Assembly: GCA_037903475.1 (NCBI GenBank)
Contig: JBAJFG010000330.1
Location: 124,001-188,000 of the forward strand
Length of the DNA stretch: 64,000 bases
Origin: Ancylostoma caninum
Taxonomy: Eukaryota; Nematoda; Chromadorea; Rhabditida; Ancylostomatidae
Reading direction: 5' to 3'
Shown: positions 1-10,800 of the stretch, in pieces
Position numbering within the stretch: the stretch's first letter is position 1
Layout: each line of letters begins with the position of its first letter
The notes under the pieces: model-generated
The model's database searches: none
What the model was told of the DNA's origin: nothing
The model's input: only the letters and a program-made list of their open reading frames with translations
Position numbers and translations under genes: made by a program

Positions 1-100
1 TGATGGTGTTGTACAGCGAGGGCACAACCACTAAGCAGGCCACGATGGCCAGGATGGAGCAGGCCGACGCCACACCAACGATGAGCTTCTCTTCGAACAT
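1..100 (-). CDS. Cuticle collagen, 5' end only (collagen copy 1, cut by window edge)
   Basis: The reverse strand starts an ORF at 100 (ATG at 98-100) that runs off the window after 33 codons. It reads MFEEKLIVGVASAC and then a hydrophobic stretch, nearly identical to the starts of the two complete collagens at 1088-2057 and 2629-3598; I see substitutions such as V7I and T16I. In this family the segment is the N-terminal hydrophobic signal/anchor part of the nematode cuticle collagen N domain. A TATAAA lies about 30 bp upstream. It is the outermost visible member of a small cluster. The Gly-X-Y part lies outside the window, so intactness cannot be judged. Confidence 0.85.
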   Translation of the reverse strand, partial: MFEEKLIVGVASACSILAIVACLVVVPSLYNTI

Positions 101-129
101 TTCGCTGACATGTCGTGGGAATCAGAGGC

Positions 130-135
130 TTTATA
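130..135 (-). promoter_or_regulatory. TATA box of collagen copy 1
   Basis: TATAAA on the reverse strand, 30 bp before the start codon at 100. The two complete collagen copies have TATA elements at the same distance, which supports a core promoter with a very short 5' leader. Confidence 0.6.
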
Positions 136-426
136 GCTTCGAAGGACTGCATTATCGCATACATGGACTGCTTTTCCCAATTAACCTTGCGTTTCATGTG
201 ATGCCGCAAAAACTGAAAAGATCATCGAGTTCTTCTGCTTGCATATTTCTTGTCAATGTGTTCGAAGTTCATACAACATACCAATTATAGATGTAAAAAA
301 TACAAAGGCTTTTTTCCCTTTCGTGACCTTGACTGCGATCTTTTGTTTAAAAAAATTTTTTTGGAAGACAACGTTTTGCTGCACAGGTCTGTCGTGAAGA
401 AGAACAACAGCGAGGAGTGTTGCTAC

Positions 427-899
427 AGTCCTTACGCGCAATCGGCGGAAAATTTTTGAGTGCGCCCAGAATGGGGCGCGTGCGCGACGCGGCCCTCTTG
501 TGGCAATGGTCCCCCGTCGTTCGTCAGATTTTTGGCACAGATGAGTTTCTCCTTCATTTTTCTTCCTTGATTGAAGTTTATCTACAGGGGTGAGGCCTCT
601 GGCTGACCGATGTCTACCGGACGGCCCCGCATGCCTCATAATAACAATAGGAACAAGCATTTGGGGCACGCATGGGGAAAATGTGCAAAATATGAGGCAT
701 GTGGGACCGTCCCGTCGATATCGGTCAGCCACAGGCCTCACGGCTTCAGATAAACTTTAGTTAAAGAAAAAATGAAAGAAAAACACCTGGGCCAAGAATG
801 TGACGAACGACTGGGGACCGCTGCCACAAGAGGGCCGCGCCACGCACGCGCCGCATGCTGGGCGAGCGAAAATTTTCCGCCGATTGCGCGTAAGGACTT
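427..899. repeat. Foldback (long inverted repeat) element between collagen copies
   Basis: About 210 bp at 427-638 is repeated in inverted orientation at about 690-899 around a loop of some 50 bp. Matching landmarks are CTTACGCGCAATCGGCGG near 432 against its complement near 890, and GGCCCTCTTGTGGCA near 491 against its complement near 828. Identity looks about 80-85%. There is no transposase, so this is most simply a non-autonomous DNA element (MITE/foldback type). Antisense ORFs across it are not genes. Confidence 0.8.
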
Positions 900-1007
900 T
901 ACTTCCAGTGGAAACTGAAGCAGCTGGATGTCAGTCTTCCCTAAATAACAAACGGTTCGAAGATTGGATGTGTTGCGTCTCAATGTTGAAACAATTGCAT
1001 GCATGAC

Positions 1008-1013
1008 TTTATT
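1008..1013 (-). terminator. Poly(A) signal of collagen copy 2
   Basis: AATAAA on the reverse strand about 75 nt after the stop codon at 1088-1090. The third collagen has its own AATAAA at a matching distance. Confidence 0.55.
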
Positions 1014-1087
1014 CTTCGTGCACCATGGCTTACATAGGCAGAACGTATCAAAAATAGCTACGAATTGCTCCCTTGCTATGTCGACGT

Positions 1088-2057
1088 TTAGTGCTTGAAA
1101 CGAGAAACGAACACAGTGGAACGAGGTGGGCAAGGGCAGTAAGCGGCATCTGTTCCAGGAAGACCTGCTCCTCCGGGCTGTCCAGGCTCTCCATCGCCTC
1201 CTGGGTTTCCTGGAGCTCCAGGCTGTCCGGCTGGACCGGGTCCACCGGGTCCTCCAGGCTGACCAGCCTGTCCGGGACTTCCTGGGTTTCCAGGAGCTCC
1301 CTGAGGTCCAGCGGGTCCAGGTCCTCCGGGGGTTCCCTTTCCGGTTGTGCCATCTTGACCGGGCTGTCCTGGTTGTCCATCGGTTCCTGGGTTTCCTGGT
1401 GCTCCAGCATCTCCGGGTGGTCCTAGAGGTCCAGGTTGTCCATCTTGTCCGGGTGATCCAGGCTGTCCGGGCTGTCCGTCGGGTCCCGGGTTTCCAGGGG
1501 CTCCATCTTGACCGGGTGGTCCTTGAGGTCCTGGTGGGCACTTGACGCATCCGGTATCCTGACCAGGGCAGCTGATTGGAGCATAGGTAGAGGTGTTATC
1601 CTCTCCGGGTGGGCCGGGCTCTCCAGGCTGTCCTACAGAATTTAGAGGTTCACCCATTATATTTAAAACGATAGTAAAAATACATTTGCTTAAATAAGGC
1701 TAACATACCAGGCTGTCCGGGCTCTCCTGGTGGTCCTGGAGGTCCTGGTGGGCAAGTGGGCTTGGTGGGCTCACACTGACAGAAGGCCGGGAGACCGTTG
1801 TTCTGCCTCTTCTGACGGAAGATGGAATTGAAGGGATTCTCACGGGGCTTGGCGGCAGGGGTGACAGAGACTTGGAAGTCCATCATCTGGGTCCAGGCAG
1901 AGTCGGTCTCAACTCGGAACACGGAGACGCCATCGAGAACCTCGTCGTGGATCTCGTTGATGGTGTTGTACAGCGAGGGCACAACCACCAAGCAGGCCAC
2001 GATGGCCAGGGTGGAGCAGGCCGAAGCCACACCGACGACGAGTTTCTCCTCGAACAT
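1088..2057 (-). CDS. Nematode cuticle collagen (copy 2), 2 exons
   Basis: Exons 2057-1709 and 1632-1088 join across a 76-bp GT-AG intron (phase 1) to give 297 aa. Residues about 7-28 are hydrophobic. The nematode cuticle collagen N domain follows, and RQKR at 81-84 is a subtilisin/furin-type processing site of the kind cleaved in worm procollagens. Cysteines at 93, 95 and 102 precede a short Gly-X-Y block from about 105, then a CxxxxxxCxxC interruption, a long Gly-X-Y region rich in GQPG and GNPG, and a CPC tail. The family forms disulfide-linked trimers in the secreted cuticle. The start was chosen because MFEEK is shared by all three copies and sits just after a TATA box. The protein differs from copy 3 only in the last residue (H instead of Q). 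Copies 2 and 3 are in inverted orientation. Confidence 0.95.
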
Positions 2058-2084
2058 TGTGTTGTGGCTTTCTTGCTGTGCTGG

Positions 2085-2093
2085 CTTTTTATA
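2085..2093 (-). promoter_or_regulatory. TATA box of collagen copy 2
   Basis: TATAAAAAG on the reverse strand, about 28 bp before the ATG. The leader between the two is very short, as in copy 3. Confidence 0.6.
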
Positions 2094-2592
2094 ACCACGT
2101 ATGCAGTAGTTACGGCATGGACTGAAATGCAACCAGTGAAGAGCTGTCACGAAACTGAAATGTGAGCCGATGAAAAATCGTATTTCCAGTTCGGATCAGT
2201 CTTTCAGCAAAATAGTATTTGTGTAGTTTTTTTTCTGCTATGGAATAATATGGAATAAAAACCAACAAGGAGATGAACAGTTGTTTTCTCGACAATTTCA
2301 CAGAAATTTGCAAGAAGAACACGCTTTTATAAAGGATTTATGAGTGATTACACGTGTTGTAGCGTAGCGTTGACTGGTGTTACACGTTCTCATCAGTGCT
2401 ACAAACTTGTATTCTGATTCCTGTAGCTTATCTATGACAATAGCTTTCGTTGAGCATTTACATATTGATCCAGGCATTATTAGAAAGTTTCTTGCAGCAC
2501 TCGCTAGCTATCTTCGTAAACGGTTTTTTCAGTTCTCATTAAACACCTTGGCTGCAATGGAGGCCATATCATACGAACCGTATCTGGAGTTC

Positions 2593-2600
2593 TATAAAAG
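2593..2600 (+). promoter_or_regulatory. TATA box of collagen copy 3
   Basis: TATAAAAG 29 bp upstream of the ATG at 2629, the same spacing as in copies 1 and 2. Confidence 0.6.
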
Positions 2601-2628
2601 CGTCAGGAAACACCAACACAACAGCGGA

Positions 2629-3598
2629 ATGTTCGAGGAGAAACTCGTCGTCGGTGTGGCGTCGGCTTGCTCCACTCTGGCCATCGTGGCCTGCTTGGTG
2701 GTTGTGCCCTCTCTGTACAACACCATCAACGAGATCCACGACGAGGTTCTCGATGGCGTCTCCGTGTTCCGAGTTGAGACCGACTCTGCCTGGACCCAGA
2801 TGATGGACTTCCAAGTCTCTGTCACCCCTGCCGCCAAGCCCCGTGAGAATCCCTTCAATTCCATCTTCCGTCAGAAGAGGCAGAACAACGGTCTCCCGGC
2901 CTTCTGTCAGTGTGAGCCCACCAAGCCCACTTGCCCACCAGGACCTCCAGGACCACCAGGAGAGCCCGGACAGCCTGGTATGTTAGCCTTATTTAAGCAA
3001 ATGTATTTTTACTATCGTTTTAAATATAATGGGTGAACCTCTAAATTTTGCAGGACAGCCTGGAGAGCCCGGCCCACCCGGAGAGGATAACACCTCTACC
3101 TATGCTCCAATCAGCTGCCCTGGTCAGGATACCGGATGCGTCAAGTGCCCACCAGGACCTCAAGGACCACCCGGTCAAGATGGAGCCCCTGGAAACCCAG
3201 GACCCGACGGACAGCCCGGACAGCCTGGATCACCCGGACAAGATGGACAACCTGGACCTCTAGGACCACCCGGAGATGCTGGAGCACCAGGAAACCCAGG
3301 AACCGATGGACAACCAGGACAGCCCGGTCAAGATGGCACAACCGGAAAGGGAACCCCCGGAGGACCTGGACCCGCTGGACCTCAGGGAGCTCCTGGAAAC
3401 CCAGGAAGTCCCGGACAGGCTGGTCAGCCTGGAGGACCCGGTGGACCCGGTCCAGCTGGACAGCCTGGAGCTCCAGGAAACCCAGGAGGCGATGGAGAGC
3501 CTGGACAGCCCGGAGGAGCAGGTCTTCCTGGAACAGATGCCGCTTACTGCCCTTGCCCACCTCGTTCCACTGTGTTCGTTTCTCGTTTCAAGCAGTAA
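2629..3598 (+). CDS. Nematode cuticle collagen (copy 3), 2 exons
   Basis: Exons 2629-2977 and 3054-3598 join across a 76-bp intron whose sequence is almost the same as that of copy 2 (changes only near the acceptor). The 297-aa product has the same layout: hydrophobic N-terminus, cuticle collagen N domain, RQKR at 81-84, three cysteines, interrupted Gly-X-Y repeats and a CPC ending. At the DNA level a few synonymous changes separate it from copy 2. An AATAAA lies about 72 nt after the stop. It is expected to be a secreted structural protein of the cuticle made by hypodermal cells. Stage and orthology to a named C. elegans collagen cannot be set from sequence alone. Confidence 0.95.
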
Positions 3599-3669
3599 AC
3601 GTCTGCGAAGCATCGGAACATTCCCTCGGAAATGTCGATAGATTGCTCGCACGTAATTCATGCGTAGAA

Positions 3670-3675
3670 AATAAA
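3670..3675 (+). terminator. Poly(A) signal of collagen copy 3
   Basis: AATAAA about 72 nt past the stop codon, matching the arrangement of copy 2. Confidence 0.6.
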
Positions 3676-3756
3676 CTGATTCTAGCAAGTATTTCACACG
3701 GGAAATTAAAAACGTGCACTAAAGTAAAATTGTTTCTAAACTTGTGTAGCCTGTTC

Positions 3757-3870
3757 CACGGGGGAAGATAGTTGGTGAAACGCCGTAGAGAAGAAGAGGG
3801 TGGGAAAGTGCGCAGAGATTGGAGAGGATGCAGAGAAAAACAGATACAGTGCACGAATACTCAACTATCA
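3757..3870 (+). repeat. Dispersed repeat, second copy at 52381-52490
   Basis: The stretch beginning GGGAAGATAGTTGGTGAAAC and running through AGAAAAACAGATACAG is repeated in the same orientation at 52381-52490 with roughly 75-80% identity. No coding potential is seen. Confidence 0.5.
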
Positions 3871-5743
3871 TCGCTGGCGAAACAGACTATAGTTGCAACT
3901 CGTAAACTCGCAAACCACCGGATTTTGACAGTGGATTTCGCCTAAAATTAGTGTCGGGAAATAATTACCGGCTGCTCGAATGCTAGCAATGGATTTCGAT
4001 GTATACAATCCACCATTGTTTGGCGCTCCAAAACCTCGATAACTTGCGGAAATTGCCCGTGAAACTATGCTGGAGTCACAACAGTCAAAGACTTTTCAAA
4101 CTTCAAGGAATCTATTAAACAATGCGCCGTGAGGGGGCTAGAGCGGATAGTCTAAACTAAGATGTAACAATAAACAAACTATCTCACTTCTGTAATCGTC
4201 ATGTCTTCTGAACTGCCATTGAGCTCATTTGCCAATGTATTCGACGGTGTAGAGAAATGCACCATAGTTTTTGGAATACGTTAGTCTCGAATTACACCTC
4301 TATCAACTTATTATTGCCTCGTTCACATTTTGAAGATGGCTGAAGACCCCAAGGTTTCCTTCGTTTTTTTTTCTGTATACTGGTCTCGCACACCCTTTCT
4401 CTTGTCAATGTTTATGACACACAGACTACAAGTTACTCTTGCATTTTCACATTCCGATGCTAGCCTTTAGTCAGATAACCTTGATGCGGCTCATTGCCTA
4501 ATAGAACATAAACCGCGTGAAAGATCGAAATTGACGCTAACCCGTTCGCGCAAATCACTTCGTTGACAGACTCTGTCCGACCAGCGCATAGACATGGCAG
4601 GCAGACAGTAGTGGATATGCTTAGAAGCGAATAAAATCTGAACGATTCAGTTAATCAACAAAGGAAAAATGATTCAACCTTTGAACAGGCGCGAAACAGC
4701 AAGCCCAACAGCATCTTGTCAGTCCTCAAGCGCGGAAAAAGGCCGCCCCCATCATCCCGGAGAATTCTGAGGATTAGCGAGGAAATAAAAATGCGTGACA
4801 ATGAATCCCACAACTTCGTCAGTGCCCATAAACGATCGCCTCGCAATGTCGAAACACGCGCGACCTCAGTTATCGGTGTTTGACCTCAGGCGACGCCTCC
4901 ATATACGCAATTATCACGAATCCACTATTATTACTATTACTATTATTACTACTACTACATATTACTATTACTGTTCTCCGCTAGCATATAACCGCTCACA
5001 CAGCAACTATATGGTTTTCCTTGCGTTGCGTGAGTGAGTGTGTGACCAGCATTTTCGCATCTCAGTAAACAGCAGGAGAAAATAGTAGTCAATATCAAGA
5101 ACCATTCCCACTCGATGCAGGCTCAGTAAATCCTGTATTCTTTCACCAAACGGATCTTCGGAAATTTTCATCAAAATGCGTGTATTACTCGTTCACATTT
5201 GAATTTTCGGCTATTTGAAATGGAATATTCGAATTTCGTATGTATTATATTAGGTCCTAACTGTAGATGTTGATGATTAATTGCCGGCTGTTGTGCTTCC
5301 TGTGGGAAAACTTGAGGAATAACACTTCACAGAACGTCACAGTGTTTTATTTCAACTCTTAAAAACCGAATCCAGTAAATAATGACTTTAAGAAGACAAA
5401 GGTCGACGGGATTGTGACACCCTTCAGGTTAATTCTCCTCCGTTATTGGCGCAAAGCTGACCTCGCGTGGTTCAATGGTGTGGCGACTAAAAATATAGTT
5501 AAATCGAGTCCAAGACATGAATCGAAGCAGCATGGGTAAAGCGCAAAATTACCGGTTATAGCCTCTACTTGGTTTCGTTCGTTCCTTTGATTTCTTAATG
5601 CTCGACATACCATTGAATAAGCCTAAAAAGTGCGATTGAAGAATTATCATCTTGGTTCATCTACTTATTCCGTGTGTTCTCCTGGAGGTTTCAAAAAAAG
5701 TAATATTTTTGGTTGTGACGATCAAAGTCGTGGTGCAGCTCAC
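3871..5743. other. Gene-poor stretch, no recognised gene
   Basis: I see no family I recognise. A trinucleotide run (ATT/ACT) lies at 4920-4975. An open plus-strand frame about 4680-4882, rich in K/R/P, could be an exon but has no supporting motif. The motif CGCCGTGAGGGGGCTAGAGC near 4131 recurs inverted near 30233. Confidence 0.4.
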
Positions 5744-6899
5744 CCATGAAGCCGTTCTTGCGGGCCAACGTGCGCGAGCCGTCCTTCGTCTTACTTCCCA
5801 CGAATGTCGCCTGCTCACTTTCGCCATCTTTTTCTGATGCGACATATTTTTTCCTGGAAACAGCATCATTTTCTCTGTTCATTCAATAACAGGGAAGAGA
5901 TGGAGAAAGTGTGAACACCAACGCTTCGAGATATTTCTTGACGACACCTCTGCATTCACTAGGAACCTCCCAGAATCTCATTTCAGTGTTCAAGCCTAGT
6001 TTTCTCCCCTGCAACAAGTTCATCTTTGCGGAAATTCTTATTCAAAATTCGAAAATTACTCTCGAAATGTTTCATGAGGAATCTTAGAGAAGTTTACTAC
6101 TGTCAAATTTCGAGGCAGCAAAGAAAAGAGCATCCTACTATGTTGAGTCATCATCGGAGAAGCCATCAAATCCCATGTAATAACTCCACTCCAGTTTAGT
6201 TTCCTCTCTTTATAATAATCTATACAGTAGATTCATAGGATGGGTGTGTTTGAAATTCCAAGGAAATAAAGGAAAACCACTCCCGTACAGAATTTTTCAT
6301 GCAATCTTCTAATAAGCAATTCGAGACACTTCTCACTCTTCCTGCCGTTCATTCAGACTACCACCTGATGAGTTTACTAGAGAACCTCGAAGAGCTCCAC
6401 TGATCATCAGGCCTATGACATACTTCAAAACATTGTCGCAGCGCTCATTCAACCTCAAAAGTTTTCGTAGAACTGCTCCAGCATGCTATTCCACGAGAAT
6501 TGTGTGATGACGTATGAGAACTTATGAAGTTTTGCTCTCATCATTTTCATTCTTTTTCTTCTCAGCGATGTGCCGCTGTGAACATGTCATGGGCCCTATA
6601 GCTATGTAGCAGGTAGCAATGTGGAAAAATTTTCAATTCAATTTACTCTCTCTTTGAAGCAGGGGGTCTCGGATCGGCTTGTTAGAAGAAGGCAACTTCT
6701 AAAAATTAGTGGCCAATGTTTGATTCTCGTTGCAGCAGATTTATTTCATGTAAAGATTCCTATAAGGAGAGAACTCATGAATAAAACTGATATGCTCACC
6801 ATTCTCCCTCCGATCATCCTCTCCAATGCTCCTCCAAAGAGGTCCATGTCCTCCACGTTCTCCACCGCCACGAACCAGTCGATATCGCACATTCTTTCC
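5744..6899 (-). CDS. Unrecognised gene, three candidate coding exons
   Basis: Three reverse-strand segments have coding character and good splice borders. Exon 6899-6800 (1+99 nt) reads MCDIDWFVAVENVEDMDLF and ends at GTGAGC. Exon 6485-6378 (36 codons) reads KLLRLNERCDNVLKYVIGLM and ends at GTAAAC. Exon 5853-5744 (110 nt) reads SEQATFVGSKTKDGSRTLAR and ends at GTGAGC. The first two join in phase. The third starts in another phase, so at least one exon between 5854 and 6377 is missing from my model. I do not recognise the family. The 5' and 3' ends were not found. Confidence 0.45.
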
Positions 6900-6978
6900 C
6901 TGATTTTCCAACAACAAACTGGACTTCGCTTCAGCCGGTAGGTACCTTCTGAAGAAGCTAGTATCAGGAGCTAGTATT

Positions 6979-7215
6979 AGGTAATTTATACTAGCTGCGT
7001 GCGTCAGTCGCGCATCAGTCGCACGCATCCATTTGCAAGGGATTTTCTATGAAGACCGGTCAACACGGCATGTACATCCTCAATGAAAAGAACGCGCGGC
7101 CGCCGTGAGGCCGTAGACGCGTGCGTCTGAGCTGCGACTGCGATGCGACTGGGCTCTATTCTTCATCATATAGACGCACGCGCGTCAGTCGCACGCATCC
7201 AGTATAAATTGCCCT
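6979..7215. mobile_element. MITE copy A (TIR AGGxxxxTTTATACT)
   Basis: A 237-bp element with terminal inverted repeats: AGGTAATTTATACTAG at the left, AGTATAAATTGCCCT at the right. Sub-terminal repeats of GTGCGTCAGTCGC type fill both ends. A second copy with the same length and sequence is at 58497-58734. The right flank is TAT and the left flank TATT, suggesting a TAT target duplication with one extra base. No ORF is present. Confidence 0.8.
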
Positions 7216-7488
7216 TATAATGAAGCAAACGAATAGTCTCAATTGAAGGATCTGAACGAATGCTGCCTTTAAATATGGCGCAGCAAGTAAGCGGTGAGGT
7301 CTGCGGTCTTTAATGAAACACGGTTGAGAGGTACAGTGGTGGACATAAGTATTGCAACAAATCGTTTTCCGCCCATAACTTGTTTCGGAGCAGAGTTGGT
7401 GAAGCAGCGTCAGAGACTCTGATTTTGTATGTTTTGCAGGTACTCATGTCGTGTGCGGGGGTAGATTACATCTGTTCTTTACATTCCA

Positions 7489-7516
7489 GGCTCTGACGAA
7501 GGCGGAACGTTAGCCG
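7489..7516 (+). ncRNA. Degenerate hammerhead-ribozyme-like motif
   Basis: GGCTCTGACGAAGGCGGAAC then GTTAGCC matches the ends of the intact motif at 31819-31856, but most of stem II and the GAAA core are deleted. It cannot fold as an active hammerhead. It marks a relic of the same retroelement family. Confidence 0.45.
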
Positions 7517-7884
7517 AATAAAGTGCTATATCAATCTTGCTCAGAAGAAAGAAACGAGATATTATCGACCATGCAAAGATTCATTAAGCTTCGAACATGG
7601 AATCATGTCGTACTAGTGAAAATCGATGCGACTTTATTTTCTTTTTTTTTCACGAATTTCTCTGGAAGAAACTTTCTATTCGGTGAAGTCGAAACTTGAA
7701 GTTTAACGTTGTTGATAACCACTTACAGGGAAACGTTAATGAATGGGATCTCGACTTCGAAATATTCTCACTCAAAAATACATATTAGCACAGGATTCAC
7801 TCATATCTGCCAGCCTTGCATATGATTTGGTTTGTCGGTAACCCTCCACCAATTTTCTAATTCATTACTTCACATCGATTCTAG

Positions 7885-10800
7885 GGTCAGCATTGCTCCT
7901 TTTGATATTCCTATCCAAGCTGAAGATGTTCATCTACATTGCGATCTTAATCCCTCTTGGAGAGTGGACATAGCCCAGCTAGTTCTGCTGGAGTAAGTAG
8001 TGCAGATCATCGAAAGTGGGGAGTGAATTTTTGCTTTGCTCGAAAAAAAAAAAGATTTCCTTCTACGTTATTATTATTGTGTTGTGCACAGAGAAGAGCC
8101 AAGTTCTTTAGAATGTTGGCGCAGACAGTGTAGCTCAGACCTGCCTGATTTCAAAAGGTATATTGTATGGGTTCTTGTCTTTAAAGTCCATTGTTGGAAC
8201 TACTTCACGGAGAACTATCTGAATTTCCGACAACTGTTTATGCTTTCTGCAGTGGTGCAATAGTAGCTGTTATTTGTGTAAGCGGTCGCTGAACTTTCGG
8301 CACTTAGTGCCTTCGTCAGACCTTAATTTTCGGATACAATACAACATCATCATGCAACAGAATACAAACAGCCTAGCAAAAGTATCGTGTGGTGAAACGA
8401 TGATTTTTTACTCTAGTACCAACACAATAGAGCACTCAGTATTCCGCTTCATGATGATGTTGTATTATATCTGAAAATTAGGGTCTGACGAAGGCGCTAA
8501 GTGCCGGAAGCTAGCCGAAATGAAAATAAGATCACTGGAGAGCCTCAGTAAATCAAGAATAATATATTGAAAATGAGGTCCAGAGACAAAAGCATATTAA
8601 ATTTTATTTTTTCTGTGCTGATATTGTGAAGACGAATTTGACTGCATGTAGTGTAAATTAATGGGGGCAGAGTGTAAGCAGAAAGAGGCGCTGCTCACCT
8701 TTATTCCGTGGGCAATGTATGAACGTCATGCTTCGGAACTGTTCCGCCTTTAGTGTTGTTATGTACTTGTAACTTAAAGTGACATCACTTGAGTTTTTCA
8801 TAAGCAACACTTCATAGATTAGAAACGCACGGTTTTTTCCACATTTTGCACAGAGTGCTGGTGGCTCGAGTCTTCGACAACCAATTCGTTAATTTGTACG
8901 TTCTGCAGTTGCACACCTGAAATCTGCAAGCTAACTAAAGTGATTGGATATCATCAATTGTAACATGGTGGTGGTTCAAATACAAACAGAGCATTATATG
9001 GCATAGTTATGTGGTTGGAATCCAACACTAGCAGTGGAATTTTCAACTTATTCGCTCGCTGTACTACCTCCTTATCCTTTCTTTTGTGTTGTTTTGCAGA
9101 ATTTTTCGATGAACTGTTTCATTACGATAGTGTGTTCGTGTTCTTAGTCCTCAGCCTACAAAAGCTATAGGAACTAGAAGTCCGCAAATTTTTCAATTCC
9201 TGAATTCATAGCTATGATTGACTAAAACTGGTGAAAAAAGATAGATCGATTTCATCACTGATCTCGATTTTCCCCTGAACCCTCACGCTTTGCAGAGGAT
9301 GTAACACATCCCATCTCCTTAAGCGGCTCCCTCACTTTATGCATACGGGAGTTAAAGTATGTGACTTGAGGGAGTCCGGTACTCCCGCCGATGATCCGTA
9401 CAATGCTCAAGAATCTATCCCCTTTAAAGTGGAGATGTTCACGAGTACAGCTGGATGCGGCTAGTTTGTGAACTGAAATAATCTTCAACCGCTACCAGCT
9501 TTGTCAGACGCAATAAATCGTGCCCACGTAACAGCTTGTGAGGAATTGCAATACAATTCATCGGAACCGTCGTATAAGATTCCAAGCCCGATCTTCGCGG
9601 AAACGGACACTGAGGCAACGGATATCATTTCCTCAATTACGAAAATTGCGGAGTCATACGAACTAAGAATAAATACAGAAAAGATGAAGATCATGACAAC
9701 GGATGATTCTAAAACCGAAGTCTCCGAAAGGAGTCCAGCTTGAGCAGGTCCAAGAGTTCAAGTACCTTGGATCTCTCGTAGAGGAGAGGAAGGTCGCGTC
9801 AACAGCAGAACTCAACAGCAGAACTGGAAAGGCCTCTACAGCGATCGCTTCGCTAAAATGGTGTGTTTGGAAGAAAAGTGGCATCTCGCTCACGACGAAA
9901 ATGCGCGTATTCCAAACACTAGTGGTGCCAATCCTTCTGTACGGATCTGAAACATGGACCCTGCTGAAGTTGGACCTGAACAAACATGAGACTTTTCAAA
10001 TGCGGTGCCTCCGTCAGATTCTCGGAATGGCCATTGTTAGCCGTATCCGAAATGAACTTACCCGTGACAGTTGTGGACACAAACCGACAGTGGAAGAGCA
10101 AATCCGAGTAAGAAGACTACGTTGGTTTGGACATGTCTGCAGAATGGACACCATCCGACTACCACACAGTCTTTTGTGGAGGAAACGACCTACGCAGTGG
10201 AAAATGCAGCTGGCGGCATCAAAGAAAACCTGGATCAAGCAAGTTGAGACAGATCTGAAGACACTACGGTGCAGTATGGTTGAAGCTAAGATTGTCGCTG
10301 CAAATTGTCAACAATGGAAGCGTGTTGTTCAGGCAATTCGTACTCCAGTGGCACCTACAGCAATGTTGAGAGGTCGAACCGCTCCTCCAGACACCAGCTA
10401 AGGGATAAGTAAGTAAGTAATTATCACCACGTGATACATAGTGTTATATGAAAAATGTCGTGAATGAAGTAGTCGCTTATAAGTGCTTGAAGTTAGAAGC
10501 TCTTCGCTTTTCCATGTTTGAAGCTCTATCTAGAATCTCATCAGGGTAAAAAAAAACTCTCCAGAACAAAAATTGAAACAAAGACGGGGTTGGAATTTTA
10601 ACTGTTGTTCCTTAAGTGATTTGAAACTCCGTCATGCATTGACGAAAGGTACGTGGCTGGCTGGTGCGGGCATATCTGAATTCTAAGGTAATTGCAACTA
10701 AAGTGAGTTGTTCATTGCAGACAAGATCATCTTTTCGTCAAATTTTGTCACGTAAACTTACGCCTGCATAAACAGATATTCCAACCAAGCGCTCAAGAAA

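Larger units (their letters stand above)
2058..2628. promoter_or_regulatory. Divergent intergenic promoter of collagen copies 2 and 3
   Basis: 571 bp separate two head-to-head start codons, with a TATA element next to each gene (2085-2093 on the minus strand, 2593-2600 on the plus). Sequence identity between the two genes stops near the start codons, so the flanks are not part of the duplicated block. An in-frame ATG upstream at 2377 extends the copy 3 frame but is not conserved in copy 2 and was rejected as the start. Confidence 0.5.
8291..8518. repeat. Inverted repeat carrying two opposed hammerhead-like motifs
   Basis: Arms of about 66 bp (8291-8356 and about 8451-8518) are inverted copies, sharing CATGATGATGTTGTATT and AATTAGGGTCTGACGAAGGC. 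Each arm contains a CTGACGA-stem II-GAAA-type core, one reading on the minus strand (8291-8324) and one on the plus (8482-8518). It is best explained as a relic of a Penelope-like element terminus with opposed ends. Confidence 0.7.

Noticed and set aside
1048..1550. Long ORFs antisense or out of frame to the collagen genes (also 3136-3771)
   Set aside because: Gly-Pro rich repeats are open in other frames; collagen motifs, introns and TATA boxes support one frame only.
2377..2628. N-terminal extension of collagen copy 3 from an upstream ATG
   Set aside because: Upstream of the TATA box and not conserved in copies 1 and 2.
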